Made by a program: the position numbers and the translations under genes
The notes under the pieces: model-generated
Database searches by the model: none
What the model was told of the DNA's origin: nothing
What the model saw: only the letters and a program-made list of their open reading frames with translations
Assembly: GCA_027024625.1 (NCBI GenBank)
Contig: JALVRY010000221.1
Coordinates: forward strand, 6,046 to 15,273
Origin: Thiotrichaceae bacterium
Lineage (GTDB): Bacteria > Pseudomonadota > Gammaproteobacteria > Thiotrichales > Thiotrichaceae
DNA: 9,228 nucleotides
Reading direction: 5' to 3'
Part shown: piece after piece, positions 7,366 through 9,228 of the stretch
How positions within the stretch are numbered: the first letter of the stretch is position 1
How the letters are laid out: each line of letters starts with the position of its first letter

Positions 7366-9119
7366 TCTTTTTCCTCTGTTTTTACTATCGGTTTAATTGA
7401 ACCTTTCACGATTTGTGCAGAAAATTGTTCCTGTAGCATTTTCACGAAAGGGTCGTTATAAATTTCTTGCTCAGCCGCCTGTTGTCTCTCATCCCCTTCC
7501 CTTTCCGCTTTTTGTGACGGTGTTTCAACTTGGGATAATTGTTCTGTCGACTGCTGTAATGTGATGCTGAGTTTAATGCTTTTTGCATAATATTGCTCTA
7601 AAGCATTACATAATTGTGCTTCTGTCGTTGGTATATGCAATTGCTCGCCTGACGGATGGAGTAATAAATCGACCACTCCCTCTTTATATGAATCCAACAC
7701 ACAATGTCGAGCGAGTTCTGCTGCCATACCCTTCAAGCCAAGTTGTGGGAATATGTCATTCCAATCCGCAATTTCAAGTCGGCTTTGAGGAATTTCTTTT
7801 GCTACAACGGGCGTTTGTTTGACCTTATTTGGCGTATCGTAATGCGGTATCTGTTCAGGCATTGGCGGGGTGGGTGGAATATCCGCTTCTGTATAGTGAA
7901 CTTCAGTGGGAATAGCATCTGGCGTATCATCATATTCAATTGCAGGCACTTCAACCGCAACATCTACCCACTCGTCTTGTGTCACATTTTGCGTATTATT
8001 CAGCGTTTTTTTTTTGCTTGCTGATAAATCTTCGACAGCATCCATATCCATCGGACGAAATGCGAGCATTCGCAGCAATATCATTTCAAAACCACTACGA
8101 GGATCAGGTGATAGCGGCAAATCACGTCGCCCGTGTAAAGCAATTTGATAATATAACTGCACATCTTCAGGTGACATCATATTAGCGAGGTGCTTCACTT
8201 TATCTTCATCCTGCATGGCATCAGGGATAAGCTGGGTAATTGTAATTTGGTGTAATAAGCTGATCAATGTATCCGCAGCAACAGCATAATCAGGGGTTGA
8301 GCTGGCCATTTCATCAATTGCTGCAAGCATCTCCACACCTTTGCCTTCAATCACTGCTTCTAGCACAGTAAATAGGTGCTCGTGAGAAATACCGCCCAGC
8401 ATATCCTGAACTTCAGAATCTTTTAACTCACCTGCCCCAAAAGCAATGGCTTGATCCATTAGGCTTAAAGCATCACGCATACTGCCATCAGCGGCTCTGG
8501 CAATTTGTTTAACAGCGGTCTCTGTATGTGCTACCGATTCTTTGCCCAAAATATATATAAGATGTTGGCTGATTGTATCAACCGTCATACGTTTAAGGTT
8601 GAATTGCAAACAGCGAGATAAAATAGTCGCGGGTAGTTTTTGCGGATCAGTGGTTGCAAACAGAAATTTCACATGAGGAGGCGGCTCTTCCAATGTCTTT
8701 AATAATGCATTGAAACTATGATTGGAAAGCATGTGAACTTCGTCAATCAGGTAAACTTTGAAGCGTCCACGTGTTGGTGCATATTGTACGTTATCGAGTA
8801 AATCGCGTGTATCTTCAACTTTAGTTCGAGACGCTGCATCCACTTCAATCAAATCAACAAAACGCCCTTCTGCAATTTCACAGCACGCACTGCATTGCCC
8901 ACAAGGTTCTGAACTTATCCCCTTTTCACAATTTAATGATTTAGCCAGAATTCGAGCAATGGTTGTTTTCCCAACCCCTCTTGTCCCTGTAAACAAATAG
9001 GCGTGATGCAAGCGCTGCTCTTCCAAGGCATTGATTAATGCTTTAAGCACATGGTTTTGACCAACCATCTCCTTGAAATTTTGCGGACGCCATTTACGGG
9101 CAAGAACCTGATAACTCAT
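7362..9119 (-). CDS. dnaX: DNA polymerase III subunits tau and gamma (clamp loader ATPase)
   Basis: ATPase of the clamp loader; tau also ties the loader to the polymerase core and DnaB. The 585-residue product starts [12 protein letters not shown]. It has a Walker A GTRGVGKT (45-52), zinc-module cysteines C64, C73, C76 and C79, a DExH Walker B (LIDEVHML, 124-131), the [15 protein letters not shown] block (92-106) and the SRC arginine-finger motif (168-170). The collar domain ends around residue 365. A Pro/Thr-rich linker (about 375-446) then joins a C-terminal region (about 447-585) like the polymerase-binding part of tau. Between core and linker, K369-K371 are encoded by an unbroken A10, a candidate slippage site giving a 374- or 372-residue gamma. 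The protein is somewhat shorter than E. coli tau (643). It leads the operon and overlaps ybaB by 4 nt; its own Shine-Dalgarno is weak. Confidence 0.98.
   Translation of the reverse strand: MSYQVLARKWRPQNFKEMVGQNHVLKALINALEEQRLHHAYLFTGTRGVGKTTIARILAKSLNCEKGISSEPCGQCSACCEIAEGRFVDLIEVDAASRTKVEDTRDLLDNVQYAPTRGRFKVYLIDEVHMLSNHSFNALLKTLEEPPPHVKFLFATTDPQKLPATILSRCLQFNLKRMTVDTISQHLIYILGKESVAHTETAVKQIARAADGSMRDALSLMDQAIAFGAGELKDSEVQDMLGGISHEHLFTVLEAVIEGKGVEMLAAIDEMASSTPDYAVAADTLISLLHQITITQLIPDAMQDEDKVKHLANMMSPEDVQLYYQIALHGRRDLPLSPDPRSGFEMILLRMLAFRPMDMDAVEDLSASKKKTLNNTQNVTQDEWVDVAVEVPAIEYDDTPDAIPTEVHYTEADIPPTPPMPEQIPHYDTPNKVKQTPVVAKEIPQSRLEIADWNDIFPQLGLKGMAAELARHCVLDSYKEGVVDLLLHPSGEQLHIPTTEAQLCNALEQYYAKSIKLSITLQQSTEQLSQVETPSQKAEREGDERQQAAEQEIYNDPFVKMLQEQFSAQIVKGSIKPIVKTEEKE
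7996..8015 (-). promoter_or_regulatory. Candidate dnaX slippage/frameshift site producing gamma
   Basis: In the mRNA sense the run is A10 (8015-8006), read as AAA AAA AAA A(CG). After a -1 shift, or one extra transcribed A, reading continues AAC GCT GAA and stops at TAA (7998-7996). After a +1 shift, or one missing A, it continues CGC and stops at TGA (8002-8000). Either event ends the protein right after the clamp-loader core. I see no Shine-Dalgarno-like stimulator just upstream and no obvious strong stem downstream. That fits polymerase slippage of the Thermus dnaX kind better than the stimulated ribosomal -1 shift of E. coli. Confidence 0.65.
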
Positions 9120-9151
9120 TAAATCAGCTTTGATTATTAATATTGGGTTTG

Positions 9152-9157
9152 ATTATA
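9152..9157 (-). promoter_or_regulatory. Candidate -10 box of the dnaX-ybaB-recR-hinT operon
   Basis: The minus strand reads a perfect TATAAT here, which would place the transcript start about 25 nt before the dnaX ATG. The -35 region is poor: ATATCA or TATATC at 16-17 nt spacing. The promoter is therefore plausible but unproven. The remaining sequence to the window end (to 9228) is AT-rich and shows no gene or clear hairpin. Confidence 0.45.
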
Positions 9158-9228
9158 GGTTAGGAAAAGCAATTGATATATAAAAAACTCTAAGCGGAAG
9201 CACAAAATAAGACTAACTAAATTTATAC

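Noticed and set aside
8006..8015. A10 run as a sequencing error in dnaX
   Set aside because: The ten-base run keeps the complete tau reading frame open through a sensible C-terminal domain, so the length given here is the coding one.
7583..8185. Several plus-strand open frames of 79-106 codons opposite dnaX
   Set aside because: They are mutually overlapping frames opposite the linker and collar region of a certain gene, with no recognisable motif.
1..9228. Insertion sequence ends, attachment sites, CRISPR repeats, tRNA genes
   Set aside because: No transposase or integrase, no spaced repeat array, no target duplications and no cloverleaf-like sequence were found by eye.

Overview
The window looks like an AT-rich gammaproteobacterial chromosome. 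The basis is a compact dnaX-ybaB-recR cluster, a housekeeping arrangement typical of that class, with gammaproteobacterial-looking proteins: the DnaX N-terminal motifs fall at or near the positions seen in E. coli. A HIT-family gene (hinT-like) follows recR here, where E. coli has htpG. I cannot name the genus from sequence alone.

The right half (about 6088-9119, all minus strand) is a tightly packed operon: dnaX, ybaB, recR and hinT. It is read from a candidate sigma70 -10 box just upstream of dnaX. dnaX and ybaB overlap as ATGA, ybaB and recR are 10 nt apart, and recR and hinT overlap as TAATG. Within dnaX, an uninterrupted A10 run sits immediately after the clamp-loader core. Slippage in either direction reaches a stop codon within four codons, which would give a gamma-type short subunit beside full-length tau.

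The left half is accessory. A very large minus-strand gene (30-4241, GTG start) encodes a 1403-residue protein. Its patatin/cPLA2-like catalytic halves are split by about 430 residues of polytopic membrane segments. It also has a cysteine-rich insert and a C-terminal segment carrying a GNAT-like acyl-CoA motif. Transcribed divergently from a 253-nt AT-rich spacer is a plus-strand gene (4495-5961) for a protein of the oomycete GP42/Pep-13 'elicitor' transglutaminase type. It retains the exact VWNQPV core of Pep-13, a CHGW active-site cysteine box and a downstream histidine. A hairpin separates it from the convergent housekeeping operon.

The most notable points are the bacterial Pep-13-type transglutaminase, its divergent pairing with a membrane-embedded patatin-GNAT protein, and the dnaX slippage site. 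No mobile-element ends, tRNAs, rRNAs or CRISPR arrays were seen.
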